Part shown: positions 7,532 to 15,895 of the stretch, one piece after another
Numbering within the stretch: the first letter of the stretch is position 1
Layout of the letters: every line of letters starts with the position of its first letter
Assembly: GCA_016235345.1 (NCBI GenBank)
Contig: JACRLG010000019.1
Span: 1 to 41,412, forward strand
Direction of reading: 5' to 3'
DNA: 41,412 bases
From: Deltaproteobacteria bacterium
Lineage (GTDB): Bacteria > Desulfobacterota > Desulfobacteria > Desulfobacterales > Desulfatibacillaceae
Notes under the pieces: generated by a model
What the model saw: the letters and a program-made list of their open reading frames with translations, nothing else
What the model was told of the DNA's origin: nothing
Database searches by the model: none
Made by a program: the position numbers and the translations under genes

Positions 7532-9347
7532 CAGGCCCAGAGCCCAAAACCGGCTGGCCGGGGAAAAAAGCCCCTATCTTCTCCAGCACGCGGAAAACCC
7601 CGTGGACTGGTTCCCGTGGGGCGAGGAAGCCTTTGCCGAGGCGAGGCGGCGGGACGTCCCGGTCTTCCTCTCGGTGGGCTACTCCGCCTGCCACTGGTGC
7701 CACGTAATGGCCCACGAGTCCTTCGAGGACGCGGACATCTCGCGGCTTTTGAACAGCCGGTTCGTATCGGTGAAGGTGGACCGGGAGGAGCGCCCGGACA
7801 TCGACCACCTTTACATGGCTGTGTGCCAGGCCCTCACGGGCCGGGGCGGCTGGCCCCTTTCAGCCTTTCTTCTGCCGGACGGCCTGCCCTTTTTCGCCGG
7901 GACCTACTTTCCGCCCCGCTCGAAATTCGGCATGACCGGCTTTTTCGAGCTTCTTGGAAACATCTCGGTTCTCTGGCGGGACGACCGCACCCGTGTCGTA
8001 ACCTCGGCGGGCAACATCGCAAAGGCCTTTCAGCCCCCTGCCGCAAACCCCGCCCGGCCCGACCGGAAAATTTTCGCGGCGGCCCGCAATCAGCTTGCGG
8101 CGGCTTTCGACAAGGCAAACGGCGGCTTCGGACAGGCTCCCAAGTTTCCCACCCCTCACCAGATCACCTTTCTGCTGGCTCACCACGCCCAAACGGATGG
8201 CGGCGACGCAGAAGCCCTTGAAATGGCCCTTTCCACCCTGGATCATATGGACCGGGGAGGCATCCACGACCACCTTGGAGGCGGCTTCCACCGCTACAGT
8301 GTGGACGAAAAATGGCTGGTCCCGCATTTCGAGAAGATGATCTACGATCAGGCTGGCCTTGCGGACGCTTATCTTTCGGCCTTTGAACTCACCGGGGACG
8401 GGCGTTGGGCGGAGGTCGCCAAAGACATCTTCGGCTATGTTCTGCGGGACCTGACAAGCCCCGAAGGGGCCTTTTTCTGCGCGGAGGACGCCGATTCCGA
8501 AGGCGAGGAGGGGCTTTTTTACGCCTTCACCCAAAAGGAGTTGAAAGAGGTTCTGGGCGAGAATGACGGGGCTTTCGCCGTGCGCTTTTTCGATGTGAGC
8601 GAGGCCGGCAACTTCGAGAAGGGAAAAAGCGTCCTCTCGGTTCCGGTTTCCCCCGGGGAATTCGCACGGCTGGAAAACATCGAACTTTCCGCCTGCCTTT
8701 CAAGGATCGAATCCGTCAAAAAGCGCCTCTACGAAGCCCGGAACCTTCGGCCCCGGCCACTTCTGGACGACAAGGTCTTAACCGGCCTGAACGGCCTCAT
8801 GATGGCGGCCCTGGCCCACGGCGCGAGGGCGCTTTCGGACGACAGCCTCCTTCAGGCCGCCAAACGGGCCGCCAGGTTCATCGAAAACAGCCTCGTCGAT
8901 TCCGCCGGTCGGCTCCTCAGAAGGCATCGCGGCGGCGAGTCGGCCATACCGGCCTTTCTGGAGGACTACGCTTATTTCACCTTGGGTCTCATCGAAATCC
9001 ACCGGGCTGGCGGCGGCGGAGAATACCTTGAAAAAGCCCTTCATTATCACTCGGAGACCTTAAGGCTCTTCGGGGACGAATCGGGCGGTGGCGGGCTTTA
9101 TCTTTCAGGGCTCGGCAACGAGCCCCTTTTCGCCCGAAACCGGGACGCCTACGACGGGGCCGTTCCATCCGGAAATTCCGTGGCGGTGGAAAACGGCCTC
9201 GTGCTTTCGGAGATTTCGGGCGACCCGGCTCTTAAAGAGCGTGCCCTGTCCATCGCGGGCTGGTTCGCGGGCGAGATGGAAGCCCATCCCACGGGCTTTT
9301 GCCACATGCTGAAAGCCCTTTACCCGGCCTTGGGAAAGGATGCGTGA
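7515..9347 (+). CDS. DUF255 thioredoxin-domain protein (YyaL/SPATA20 family)
   Basis: The 610-residue protein opens with the hallmark [22 protein letters not shown] thioredoxin-like domain follows with the redox motif C59-HW-C62 ([14 protein letters not shown]) and [13 protein letters not shown]. The remaining 400 residues form an alpha/alpha-barrel resembling glycan epimerases ([28 protein letters not shown]). The family is widespread from bacteria to man, but its biochemical role is unproven. It is somewhat shorter than many homologues (about 680). The start ATG at 7515 lies within the rubredoxin-like gene, which suggests coupled translation and a link to thiol or redox maintenance. Confidence 0.9.
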   Translation: MSDSADRPRAQNRLAGEKSPYLLQHAENPVDWFPWGEEAFAEARRRDVPVFLSVGYSACHWCHVMAHESFEDADISRLLNSRFVSVKVDREERPDIDHLYMAVCQALTGRGGWPLSAFLLPDGLPFFAGTYFPPRSKFGMTGFFELLGNISVLWRDDRTRVVTSAGNIAKAFQPPAANPARPDRKIFAAARNQLAAAFDKANGGFGQAPKFPTPHQITFLLAHHAQTDGGDAEALEMALSTLDHMDRGGIHDHLGGGFHRYSVDEKWLVPHFEKMIYDQAGLADAYLSAFELTGDGRWAEVAKDIFGYVLRDLTSPEGAFFCAEDADSEGEEGLFYAFTQKELKEVLGENDGAFAVRFFDVSEAGNFEKGKSVLSVPVSPGEFARLENIELSACLSRIESVKKRLYEARNLRPRPLLDDKVLTGLNGLMMAALAHGARALSDDSLLQAAKRAARFIENSLVDSAGRLLRRHRGGESAIPAFLEDYAYFTLGLIEIHRAGGGGEYLEKALHYHSETLRLFGDESGGGGLYLSGLGNEPLFARNRDAYDGAVPSGNSVAVENGLVLSEISGDPALKERALSIAGWFAGEMEAHPTGFCHMLKALYPALGKDA

Positions 9348-9349
9348 AA

Positions 9350-9979
9350 ATGCGGAAACTGGCGTTTCTCCTTGTCATCGCCCTTGTGGCGGTTCCCCTC
9401 TACTGCCTCCACGCCAGGCCGCCTGCCGGCGAGATAAGGGAGTACCGGGGCAGAAAGCTGGACTCCTTCGAACGGTCCTACGACAACTCCATCAAGGGCC
9501 CCCAGAAGGTGGACCCGGCAAGCTACCGCCTTGCCGTGACCGGCATGGTGAAAAGCCCGCTTTCCCTCACCCTCAACCAAGCTTTGGCCTTCCCCCCGGT
9601 GGAGAGGGCCATCACCCTTTTCTGCGTGGAGGGCTGGAGCGAGCACCTGCTTTTCAAGGGGATAAGGCTTGCCGACCTTTTCAAAAAGGCCGGGGTGAAG
9701 TCCGGCGCGAAAACCGTGATTTTCCGGGCAGCCGACGGTTACAGCTCGGCCTTGTCTTACGATTTCGTCGTCAAAAACGACATCATCCTTGCTTATTCCA
9801 TCAACGGACGCACCCTGGACGAGGCGCGCGGGTTTCCTTTTCAGGTTGTCGCACAGGAAAAACTAGGGTACAAGTGGGTAAAATGGGTGACATCGGTGGA
9901 GCTTTCGGACAAGCCCTTCAAAGGCTACTGGGAGCAGAGGGGCTACTCCGACGAGGCGGACGTTGAGGGCCGGGATTGA
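9350..9979 (+). CDS. Exported molybdopterin-dependent oxidoreductase (sulfite-oxidase-type Moco domain)
   Basis: The 209-residue protein has an N-terminal hydrophobic signal (about residues 3-22) and a single Moco domain of the sulfite oxidase/MsrP superfamily. The likely molybdenum-ligand cysteine is C92 in LFCVEGWS, with further family segments GIRLADLFKKAGV and EKLGYKWVKWV. No dimerisation domain of eukaryotic sulfite oxidase is present. The signal begins MRKLAFLL without a visible twin-arginine motif, which is odd for a Moco enzyme. The start overlaps nothing but is two bases from the DUF255 stop. A tri-haem cytochrome c follows, the obvious electron partner in the periplasm. Substrate unknown. 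Confidence 0.82.
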   Translation: MRKLAFLLVIALVAVPLYCLHARPPAGEIREYRGRKLDSFERSYDNSIKGPQKVDPASYRLAVTGMVKSPLSLTLNQALAFPPVERAITLFCVEGWSEHLLFKGIRLADLFKKAGVKSGAKTVIFRAADGYSSALSYDFVVKNDIILAYSINGRTLDEARGFPFQVVAQEKLGYKWVKWVTSVELSDKPFKGYWEQRGYSDEADVEGRD

Positions 9980-10014
9980 AGGGCAGTCAAAACAGGCATG
10001 GGAAGGGCGCGGCC

Positions 10015-10392
10015 ATGAAGAAATCGCTTGCTGTTTTCGTGATCGTCTTCTTTTTAGCGGCGGCGTTGGCTGCCCAAAACGAAGCGGCCCCAAAAATGCC
10101 GGAACCCGACAAGGCCCCGAAAAAGGGCGCGGCCCAAATCGTGGTAAACGGAGGCCCCAAGGGCGACATCGCCTTTCCCCACGCAAAACACCAGGACACC
10201 CTGAAGGACTGCAGCCTCTGCCACGCCCAGTTCGCCCGTGAACCGGGGGTTATAGTGAAAATGAAGGCGGCGGGCTCCCTGGAGCCCAAGGCCGTGATGA
10301 AGGCCTGCATCGCCTGCCATAAAAAAGGCATGGAGGCCGGTCAGAAAACCGGCCCGACTTCGTGCGTAAAATGCCACGGCACCGCCCAGTAG
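10015..10392 (+). CDS. Periplasmic tri-haem cytochrome c (cytochrome c3/c7 family)
   Basis: The 125-residue protein has a signal peptide (MKKSLAVFVIVFFLAAALAA) and three CxxCH haem motifs: CSLCH, CIACH and CVKCH. Distal histidines are available in IAFPHAKHQ. This fits the class III c7-type cytochromes with three bis-His haems. The ATG at 10015 is preceded by GGAAGGGC. It follows the Moco oxidoreductase gene by 35 bases, so the two are probably a periplasmic enzyme and electron-carrier pair. Confidence 0.88.
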   Translation: MKKSLAVFVIVFFLAAALAAQNEAAPKMPEPDKAPKKGAAQIVVNGGPKGDIAFPHAKHQDTLKDCSLCHAQFAREPGVIVKMKAAGSLEPKAVMKACIACHKKGMEAGQKTGPTSCVKCHGTAQ

Positions 10393-10438
10393 GCGGTATT
10401 GCGAATCAACCACATAAACTTTTAAAGGGAGATACATC

Positions 10439-10597
10439 ATGGACAAATACGTATGCACGGTCTGCGGCTATGTTTACGATCCCGGCAAGGGCGACCCCGA
10501 AAACGGAATCCCCCCCGGAACCGCATTCGAGAAGCTGCCCGAAGACTGGACCTGCCCGGTCTGCGGCGCGGGCAAGAGCGATTTCGAGAAGGAATAG
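10439..10597 (+). CDS. Rubredoxin
   Basis: The 52-residue protein is a textbook rubredoxin: [19 protein letters not shown] near the N-terminus and [18 protein letters not shown] at the C-terminus, which supply the four iron-ligand cysteines. AAAGGGAG precedes the ATG by about eight bases. Rubredoxin donates electrons to flavodiiron proteins, rubrerythrin and superoxide reductase, all encoded in this island. A strong hairpin closes the transcript seven bases after the stop. Confidence 0.97.
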   Translation: MDKYVCTVCGYVYDPGKGDPENGIPPGTAFEKLPEDWTCPVCGAGKSDFEKE

Positions 10598-10604
10598 CGG
10601 AACA

Positions 10605-10634
10605 GGGACGCCGCTTTTAACCGGGCGGCGTCCC
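10605..10634 (+). terminator. Hairpin after rubredoxin
   Basis: GGGACGCCGC (10605-10614) and GCGGCGTCCC (10625-10634) form a perfect 10-bp stem, followed by a weak T-containing stretch. A probable transcription end for the preceding block. Confidence 0.7.
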
Positions 10635-10670
10635 CAGTCTTTACCAGCCTGTTGAAAAGGCTGGAATTAA

Positions 10671-10791
10671 AGCCCGCCGAAAAACGATGAGTTGCAAGGC
10701 TAAACTACAAGCCAATGAGTAAGCGTACTAAAAGTACGTGACGGAATTGGCTTTGAAGTGCAACAAAGCAAATCGCGTTTTTCGGCGGGCT
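10671..10791 (+). repeat. Palindromic intergenic element, copy B
   Basis: AGCCCGCCGAAAAACG (10671-10686) pairs perfectly with CGTTTTTCGGCGGGCT (10776-10791). The inside holds GATGAGTTGCAAGG, AAGCCAATGAG, the centre GCGTACTAAAAGTACGTGAC, and GGAATTGGCTTTGAAGTGCA. A small hairpin CCAGCC/GGCTGG (10644-10664) lies just left and may belong to the unit. Confidence 0.85.
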
Positions 10792-10808
10792 GTTACCGGA
10801 GAAAAACC

Positions 10809-11063
10809 ATGCCCCCCAAGATCGTCGTCTTTTCAATGGCCACCTGCCCCTACTGCATATCCTTGAAGGGCTTCCTCAAGGAAAAGGGCCTGGAGTACAC
10901 GGACTACGACGTTGAGCACGATCTCGACAACTACGCGCTCATGAAAAAAATGGCCCCGGGAATCCGCACCGTCCCGGCAGTGGTGATAAACGACGGGGAA
11001 AAGATTCTCACCGGCTTCGAGCGCGCCGAATACGAGGCGGCCCTGGCCGAAACCGGAGCCTGA
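10809..11063 (+). CDS. Glutaredoxin-like protein
   Basis: The 84-residue thioredoxin-fold protein has an active site C13-PY-C16 (FSMATCPYC) and the cis-proline segment RTVPAVVINDG, typical of glutaredoxin/NrdH-type proteins. The ATG at 10809 follows GGAGA. It is two bases upstream of the thioredoxin reductase gene, so it is probably the reductase's substrate, a minimal thioredoxin system that would not need glutathione. Confidence 0.88.
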   Translation: MPPKIVVFSMATCPYCISLKGFLKEKGLEYTDYDVEHDLDNYALMKKMAPGIRTVPAVVINDGEKILTGFERAEYEAALAETGA

Positions 11064-11065
11064 CC

Positions 11066-11995
11066 ATGGAAAACGACAGGGCGGTCTACGACGTGGTGAT
11101 CCTGGGCGGCGGCCCGGCGGGCCTGTCGGCTGCGGTTTACGCGGCCCGCAAGATGATGAAGGCTGTCATCGTTTCCGGCAACATGGGCGGCCAGGTGGCC
11201 TCCTACTACGACATCGAAAACTACCTGGGCTTTTCCATGGTTGAAGCCGCCGACCTCATAACGAGGTTCGAGCGGCACGTGGACAGATTCGGCCTTGAAA
11301 AGGCGGTGGGCGCAAAAGTCATTTCCGCCGAGCTTGACGGGCCGGTGAAAAGGCTCGTCACCGAAAACGGCAGGGAGTTTCTTTCGCGCACCATTATAAT
11401 AGCCACCGGCAAACGCCCAAGGCCCTTGAACGTCCCTGGCGAGCAGGAACTCACCGGACGCGGCGTGGCCTACTGCTCCACATGCGACGCCCCCCTTTAC
11501 AGGGGCTCCGCCGTGGCCGTGGTGGGCGGCGGCAACTCGGCCCTGGAAGCTGTGATAGACCTCGCCAAGGTGGCAACCAGGGTCACCCTGGTATCCCTCA
11601 CCCCCCTCACCGGCGACCCCATCCTGATAAAAAAGGTGAATGAATTCGGGAACCTCGAAATTCTCACCGAACACGAAACCCTGGCCGTGCTTGGGAGCAA
11701 AAACGGAGTCACCGGCCTGCACATAAGAAAAATAGGCGATGAAAAGGCCCGCGACATCGCGGTGGAGGGCATTTTCATCGAAATCGGCCTTCTGCCCAAC
11801 TCCGAGCTTTTCGGGGGCAGGATGGAGTTGAACCCGGGAGGCGAAATCGTGGTGGACGCAAAGTGCCGCACCAGCGTCAAGGGGATTTTCGCCTGCGGCG
11901 ACGTGACGGACGTTCCCTACAAGCAGGTGGTGATAGCGGTTGGCGAGGGAGCGAAAGCGGCGCTCGCCGCCCATGAATACTTAATAAGAGGATGA
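11066..11995 (+). CDS. trxB: Thioredoxin reductase
   Basis: This 309-residue low-Mr thioredoxin reductase has FAD-binding GGGPAG at about residue 14, the redox-active C137-ST-C140 (YCSTCDAP), the NAD(P)H site VVGGGNSALEA near 153, and the C-terminal FAD motif GIFACGDVTD. The C-x-x-C is CSTC rather than the commoner CATC. It follows the glutaredoxin-like gene by two bases and precedes the flavodiiron gene by 13. It should recycle the adjacent glutaredoxin or thioredoxin-like proteins, including perhaps the DUF255 protein. The NADPH or NADH preference cannot be read from sequence. Confidence 0.94.
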   Translation: MENDRAVYDVVILGGGPAGLSAAVYAARKMMKAVIVSGNMGGQVASYYDIENYLGFSMVEAADLITRFERHVDRFGLEKAVGAKVISAELDGPVKRLVTENGREFLSRTIIIATGKRPRPLNVPGEQELTGRGVAYCSTCDAPLYRGSAVAVVGGGNSALEAVIDLAKVATRVTLVSLTPLTGDPILIKKVNEFGNLEILTEHETLAVLGSKNGVTGLHIRKIGDEKARDIAVEGIFIEIGLLPNSELFGGRMELNPGGEIVVDAKCRTSVKGIFACGDVTDVPYKQVVIAVGEGAKAALAAHEYLIRG

Positions 11996-12008
11996 GGGTT
12001 TTAAAAAA

Positions 12009-13205
12009 ATGAAACAGCCCATCGAAATCGCCCCCGGTATTTTCTGGGTCGGGGCGGTTGACTGGAACATACGGGATTTTCACGGCTATTCCACCGAGCG
12101 CGGCACCACCTACAACGCATATCTTCTGATGGACGAAAAGCCCGTCCTGATCGACACGGTGAAGGAGCCCTTTGCGGGCGAGATGCTGGAGAGGGTCTCC
12201 CAGGTCATAGCGCCATCGAAGGTCTCGCACATCATTGCCAACCACGGCGAGATGGACCACTCCGGCGCGCTTCCCGCCCTGGTGAACGCGGTGGGGCCGG
12301 AAAAGCCCGTAATCTGCTCCAAGATGGGGGCCAAAAGCATAGCGGCCCACATGGCAGGCTTGAACCTTACGCCCGTTGCGGACGGGGGGACGCTCAACAT
12401 CGGCAGGCGCACCCTGAGTTTCCTGGAAACCAGGATGCTCCACTGGCCGGATTCCATGTTCACCTACGCGCCGGACGAGCGCATCCTCTTTTCCAGCGAC
12501 GCCTTCGGCCAGCACTACGGCGGCCCGGAGCGCTTCGACGACGAAATCGGCGACGCCATCATGCCATTTGCGAAGAAGTATTTCGCAAACATCCTGCTTC
12601 TTTACGCGCCCTTGATCGAAAAGCTCATCGCAAAGGTGACGGAGATGAAGCTCGCGGTGGACATGATCTGCCCTGACCACGGCGTCATGTGGCGCAAAGA
12701 GCCTGGAAAGATCATTTCGGCCTACGCGGACTGGAGCGCCCAGAAGCCGGCGAACAGGGCCGCCGTGGTGTACGACACCATGTGGAAGAGCACGGAGAAG
12801 ATGGCCCACGCACTGGTCGAGAGCTTAAACCGGGAAGGCGTGGCGGCGAGGCTTCTGCATCTAAGGGCCAACGATCGAAGCGACGTCATGACCGAGGTCT
12901 TCGATTCCGGCATCGTGGCCATGGGCTCGCCCACCTTGAACAACGGCATGTTCCCGACGATGGCGGATTTCCTGTGCTACATGAAGGGCCTGAAACCCAA
13001 AAACAAGATCGCCGCTGCTTTCGGCTCCTATGGATGGAGCGGCGAGGCGGCCAACCTGGTGCATCAGGAGCTTTCGGGCGCGGGCTTTGAAATGGCCGAT
13101 TCCGCCCTTCGCGCCCTGTTCGTGCCCAACGCTGACGCCACCCAGGCCTGTTACAATCTTGGAAAGAAGCTGGCGGACTTACTGAAACAGAAGATGGCGT
13201 CATGA
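12009..13205 (+). CDS. fprA: Flavodiiron protein (rubredoxin:oxygen oxidoreductase type)
   Basis: The 398-residue class A flavodiiron protein reduces oxygen to water (some members reduce NO). The N-terminal metallo-beta-lactamase domain carries the diiron motif H79-x-E81-x-D83-H84 (NHGEMDHSG), a downstream FSSDAFG segment and DMICPDHG. The C-terminal flavodoxin domain starts near residue 255 (AVVYDTMWKSTEKMA) and includes GSPTLNNGMFP and FGSYGWSG. Electrons come from rubredoxin, encoded upstream at 10439. The ferredoxin gene overlaps its stop by four bases. Confidence 0.95.
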   Translation: MKQPIEIAPGIFWVGAVDWNIRDFHGYSTERGTTYNAYLLMDEKPVLIDTVKEPFAGEMLERVSQVIAPSKVSHIIANHGEMDHSGALPALVNAVGPEKPVICSKMGAKSIAAHMAGLNLTPVADGGTLNIGRRTLSFLETRMLHWPDSMFTYAPDERILFSSDAFGQHYGGPERFDDEIGDAIMPFAKKYFANILLLYAPLIEKLIAKVTEMKLAVDMICPDHGVMWRKEPGKIISAYADWSAQKPANRAAVVYDTMWKSTEKMAHALVESLNREGVAARLLHLRANDRSDVMTEVFDSGIVAMGSPTLNNGMFPTMADFLCYMKGLKPKNKIAAAFGSYGWSGEAANLVHQELSGAGFEMADSALRALFVPNADATQACYNLGKKLADLLKQKMAS

Positions 13206-13396
13206 AAATCCCCATCATCGACCGCGCCGAATGCACCGACTGCGAGGGCTGCATGGCCATGGCCCCCACGGTGTTCGCTAAAAACGAAGCGGGGATCATC
13301 GAGGTTCTGCCTCTTCCGTCCTATCCCGAAGACGAGGTTGACGAGGCCATCAAGAACTGCCCCTGCAGGTGCATAAGATGGGAGGATGAACCTTGA
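13202..13396 (+). CDS. Single-cluster ferredoxin
   Basis: The 64-residue protein has CTDCEGCM at residues 11-18 and a C-terminal NCPCRCIRWE, a one-cluster ferredoxin pattern like D. gigas ferredoxin I. The C-terminal block supplies the remaining ligand next to a proline. It starts with the ATG of an ATGA overlap with the flavodiiron gene, so it is translationally coupled and may feed or accept electrons in the same pathway. A [3Fe-4S] or [4Fe-4S] cluster is possible. Confidence 0.88.
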   Translation: MKIPIIDRAECTDCEGCMAMAPTVFAKNEAGIIEVLPLPSYPEDEVDEAIKNCPCRCIRWEDEP

Positions 13397-13755
13397 GCGG
13401 ATCGCCCGAAAAACCGGTGGTCTTTTTCGTTTTTCGTGAGGAGGCCGTCTGCTTCGTGCACGTTCTTTTGAACGCCCTCGATTTTTCCCAAAAGGGCCGC
13501 CTTGCAAGGATCGTGATGGAAGGCCCGGCTGTGAAGCTGGTCGGAAGCCTGGAAAAGCAGGAAAGCCAATTCCACTCCCTTTACATGAAGGCCAAAAACG
13601 CCGGGCTGATCGACGGGGCCTGCATGGCCTGCTCCCGCCAGTTCGGGGTTAACGACGAAATCGTCAAATCGGGCCTTCCACTTCTTTCGGACATGAACGG
13701 GCACCCCGGAATTCTTCCCTACATCGAGCGTGGTTTCGAGGTGCTGATTTTCTGA
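13393..13755 (+). CDS. DsrE-family protein
   Basis: The 120-residue protein starts at a TTG with GGAGG seven bases upstream, and overlaps the ferredoxin by four bases. It has the DsrE/DsrF-like Rossmann-type fold: VVFFVFREEAVCFVHVLLNAL, RIVMEGPAVKLV, and the cysteine motif GACMACSRQFGV, where homologues bind or transfer sulfur. Related soluble DsrE-like proteins are common in sulfate reducers. Its place between ferredoxin and the HEAT-repeat gene suggests a redox or sulfur-trafficking accessory; the partner is unknown. Confidence 0.75.
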   Translation: MSGSPEKPVVFFVFREEAVCFVHVLLNALDFSQKGRLARIVMEGPAVKLVGSLEKQESQFHSLYMKAKNAGLIDGACMACSRQFGVNDEIVKSGLPLLSDMNGHPGILPYIERGFEVLIF

Positions 13756-14501
13756 TGAAACCATTCATCTTCGACATAAGCGGCCGGGCCCTTAAAAAAA
13801 AGGTGCAGGGCCTTCTTCTGTCGCCGGACTGGCTTTCGGCCAAAAAGGCCCTGGAAAGCCTGCCAGCCCGGAAAGCCGTCAACCCCCTCACCGGCTTTCT
13901 GTGCAGCAGCGACGAAAACGTTCGCTGGCGGGCGGTGGAAGCCCTGGGCATCGTGGTTTCGCATCTTGCCAAAAAGGAGCCGGAATCGGCCAGGGTTGTT
14001 TTAAGGCGGCTCCTGTGGATGCTCAACGACGAGTCGGGCGGGATCGGCTGGGGAGCGCCCGAAGCCATCGGGGAGATTCTCGCCCGTGACGGCGGACGCC
14101 TTGCCGAGGAATTCGGGCGGCTGCTGGTCTCCTACGTCAATCCTTCGGCCAACTTTTTGGAGCACCCGGCGCTTCGCCGGGGGGCCCTGTGGGGAATAGG
14201 CCGCCTTGCCCAGGTGAGGCCGGATATAACCCTGGCGGCCACGGACGACCTTTACTCGCTTTTGTCCGACCCCGACCCGGCAAACCGTGGACTTGCGGCG
14301 CGCGCCCTGGGGCTGATGGCCGCGCCGGGGGTTTCTGACGGCCTTTGCAGGCTCTTGTGCGAGCCTTTTCCCGTAAACGTGTGGGAGGATGGTCAAATCC
14401 GGCACGTAACCGTGGCCGGGCTCGCAAGAAAGGCCCTGGCCTCCGCCCGCCCGCTCGGTTATACCGGGGAAAGCAGGCCCCCCGGTTCGGACAAGCCCTG
14501 A
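13755..14501 (+). CDS. HEAT-repeat protein, DVU0298 family
   Basis: The 248-residue protein is made of helical repeats. Its N-terminus (MKPFIFDISGRALKKKVQGLL) and repeats such as NVRWRAVEALGIVVSHLA and PANRGLAARALGLMA resemble the DVU0298 family of HEAT-like proteins in sulfate reducers. No catalytic motif is visible, so a scaffold for protein-protein contacts is probable. Its start codon shares one base with the DsrE stop, and its own stop shares one base with the next ATG. Confidence 0.78.
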   Translation: MKPFIFDISGRALKKKVQGLLLSPDWLSAKKALESLPARKAVNPLTGFLCSSDENVRWRAVEALGIVVSHLAKKEPESARVVLRRLLWMLNDESGGIGWGAPEAIGEILARDGGRLAEEFGRLLVSYVNPSANFLEHPALRRGALWGIGRLAQVRPDITLAATDDLYSLLSDPDPANRGLAARALGLMAAPGVSDGLCRLLCEPFPVNVWEDGQIRHVTVAGLARKALASARPLGYTGESRPPGSDKP

Positions 14502-15259
14502 TGCGCCTGAAAGACCGCCTGGAAGAGCAATACCGGCATTACAACCACCGGGATTTCGTCCACCCGGACCCCCTGGAATTCCTCTTTCGCTACGATGACG
14601 TGAATGACCGCGAGGTGGCGGGCCTCATAGCCTCGGCCCTGGCCTACGGAAAGGTGGAGCGCATCCTGGTCTCAGTGGAGCGAATCCTGGCCCCAATGGG
14701 CGGAAATCCCAGGCGCTTTCTGATGGAGTCCGGTGAAGCCAGGATCGCGCCAGCCTGCGAGGGCTTCGTCCACCGGTTCTGCAAGGGGGATGACATGGCG
14801 GCCTATCTTTGCGCCATGCGGGGGGTGCTTGAAAAATACGGCTCCATTGAGGCGGCCTTTTCATCGGGAGCCAAGCCGGGCGATGTTAACGCGCTTCCCG
14901 GCCTTTCCGCCCTTTTCCGGGCCTTTGTGGAGGCCGGTTTTCCGGAAAAAAACCACCTCATGCCGGACCCCGGGGCCGGAAGCCCGGTGAAAAGGCTGAA
15001 TCTTTTTTTGCGGTGGATGGTGAGAAAGGACGCCGTGGACCCCGGCGGATGGGAAACGGTGAAACCGAGCCAGTTGATAGTGCCGCTCGACACCCACCTT
15101 CACAGGGTGGCCAGGGAGCTTGAACTTACGGGCCGAAACGCTGCCGACATGAAAACCGCCCTTGAAATAACCGAATCCCTTGCCAGGTTCTGCCCGGAAG
15201 ACCCGGTGCGCTACGATTTCTCCCTCACCCGCCCCGGCATCAGGGGCAGGAGGGATTGA
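14501..15259 (+). CDS. TIGR02757 (DUF2400) family protein
   Basis: The 252-residue protein has the family landmarks NHRDFVHPDPLEFLFRY, EVAGLIASALAYGKVERI, KRLNLFLRWMVRKD and PLDTHLHRVARELELTGR. TIGR02757 proteins have a helical fold distantly related to HhH-GPD DNA glycosylases, and their activity is unproven. The start ATG at 14501 shares its A with the previous stop. It ends the plus-strand island; the next gene is convergent, nine bases away. Confidence 0.85.
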   Translation: MRLKDRLEEQYRHYNHRDFVHPDPLEFLFRYDDVNDREVAGLIASALAYGKVERILVSVERILAPMGGNPRRFLMESGEARIAPACEGFVHRFCKGDDMAAYLCAMRGVLEKYGSIEAAFSSGAKPGDVNALPGLSALFRAFVEAGFPEKNHLMPDPGAGSPVKRLNLFLRWMVRKDAVDPGGWETVKPSQLIVPLDTHLHRVARELELTGRNAADMKTALEITESLARFCPEDPVRYDFSLTRPGIRGRRD

Positions 15260-15268
15260 CCCGTCTCA

Positions 15269-15880
15269 TCACATCCCGGTGAAAAGATTCTTCGCCCACA
15301 GGGCGGCTGACTTCCGGTTCACGAAATCCCCCTCCTTGATGTCCTCCAGCATGAACATTTCCACGAGCATGAAGGCCTTGCGTAAAAAGGAAAGGCGCGA
15401 AAAATCGAGCCTGCCGTTGAAAAAGGCCACGCTTTCGGGCCTCAGTTCCGGGTAGCGCTTGCGGAAGCGTTTCACTGCGTAATGGGGAGTGTGGAAATAT
15501 TCGTAAAAATTGAGCCACCCCGGAGAACGGTCCACCCCGGAGAGGGTGGGATCGATGAAGACGGGGATTGTCGGGGCGGCAAGGCCTTCTTCCACGGGAA
15601 TCGTGAGGCAGGTGAAGAAAAGGGCCAGCGGGCGGGCGGCCAGGGCTTCGCGGCTGGCCCTCAGAAACCGGCGCATCGAAAATGTTGTCCTGCCCAGCCA
15701 CAGGGGGCAGCCAATCACAACCGCGTCAAAGCCTTCCAAGGACCCGCCTTTTTCGGAGAACTCCCCCGCCTTCCGCACCGAGGCCTTCCAGCCGCGCTTC
15801 ACCAGGGCCTCGGCCACGGCCCTTCCCACGTCCTCGGAAGCCCCTGAAACGGAATCGTAAACCACAAGAACCTTAGGCAT
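15269..15880 (-). CDS. Flavodoxin-domain protein
   Basis: The 203-residue protein has the flavodoxin FMN phosphate loop (VVYDSVSGASEDVGRAVA, residues 5-22) and a second FMN-loop region (VVIGCPLWLGRTTFSMRRFL). The long C-terminal extension after residue 150 (EYFHTPHYAVKRFRKRYPE) resembles HemG-type menaquinone-dependent protoporphyrinogen oxidase. That assignment is tentative, since quinone-linked flavodoxins vary. It is 15 bases downstream of the serine hydrolase and probably shares its transcript. Confidence 0.72.
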   Translation of the reverse strand: MPKVLVVYDSVSGASEDVGRAVAEALVKRGWKASVRKAGEFSEKGGSLEGFDAVVIGCPLWLGRTTFSMRRFLRASREALAARPLALFFTCLTIPVEEGLAAPTIPVFIDPTLSGVDRSPGWLNFYEYFHTPHYAVKRFRKRYPELRPESVAFFNGRLDFSRLSFLRKAFMLVEMFMLEDIKEGDFVNRKSAALWAKNLFTGM

Positions 15881-15895
15881 TCAAGTCGCCTTCCT

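Noticed and set aside
10931-11974. Long open frame opposite trxB (347 codons)
   Set aside because: It runs antisense to a complete thioredoxin reductase, has low-complexity His/Gly-rich translation and no known family.
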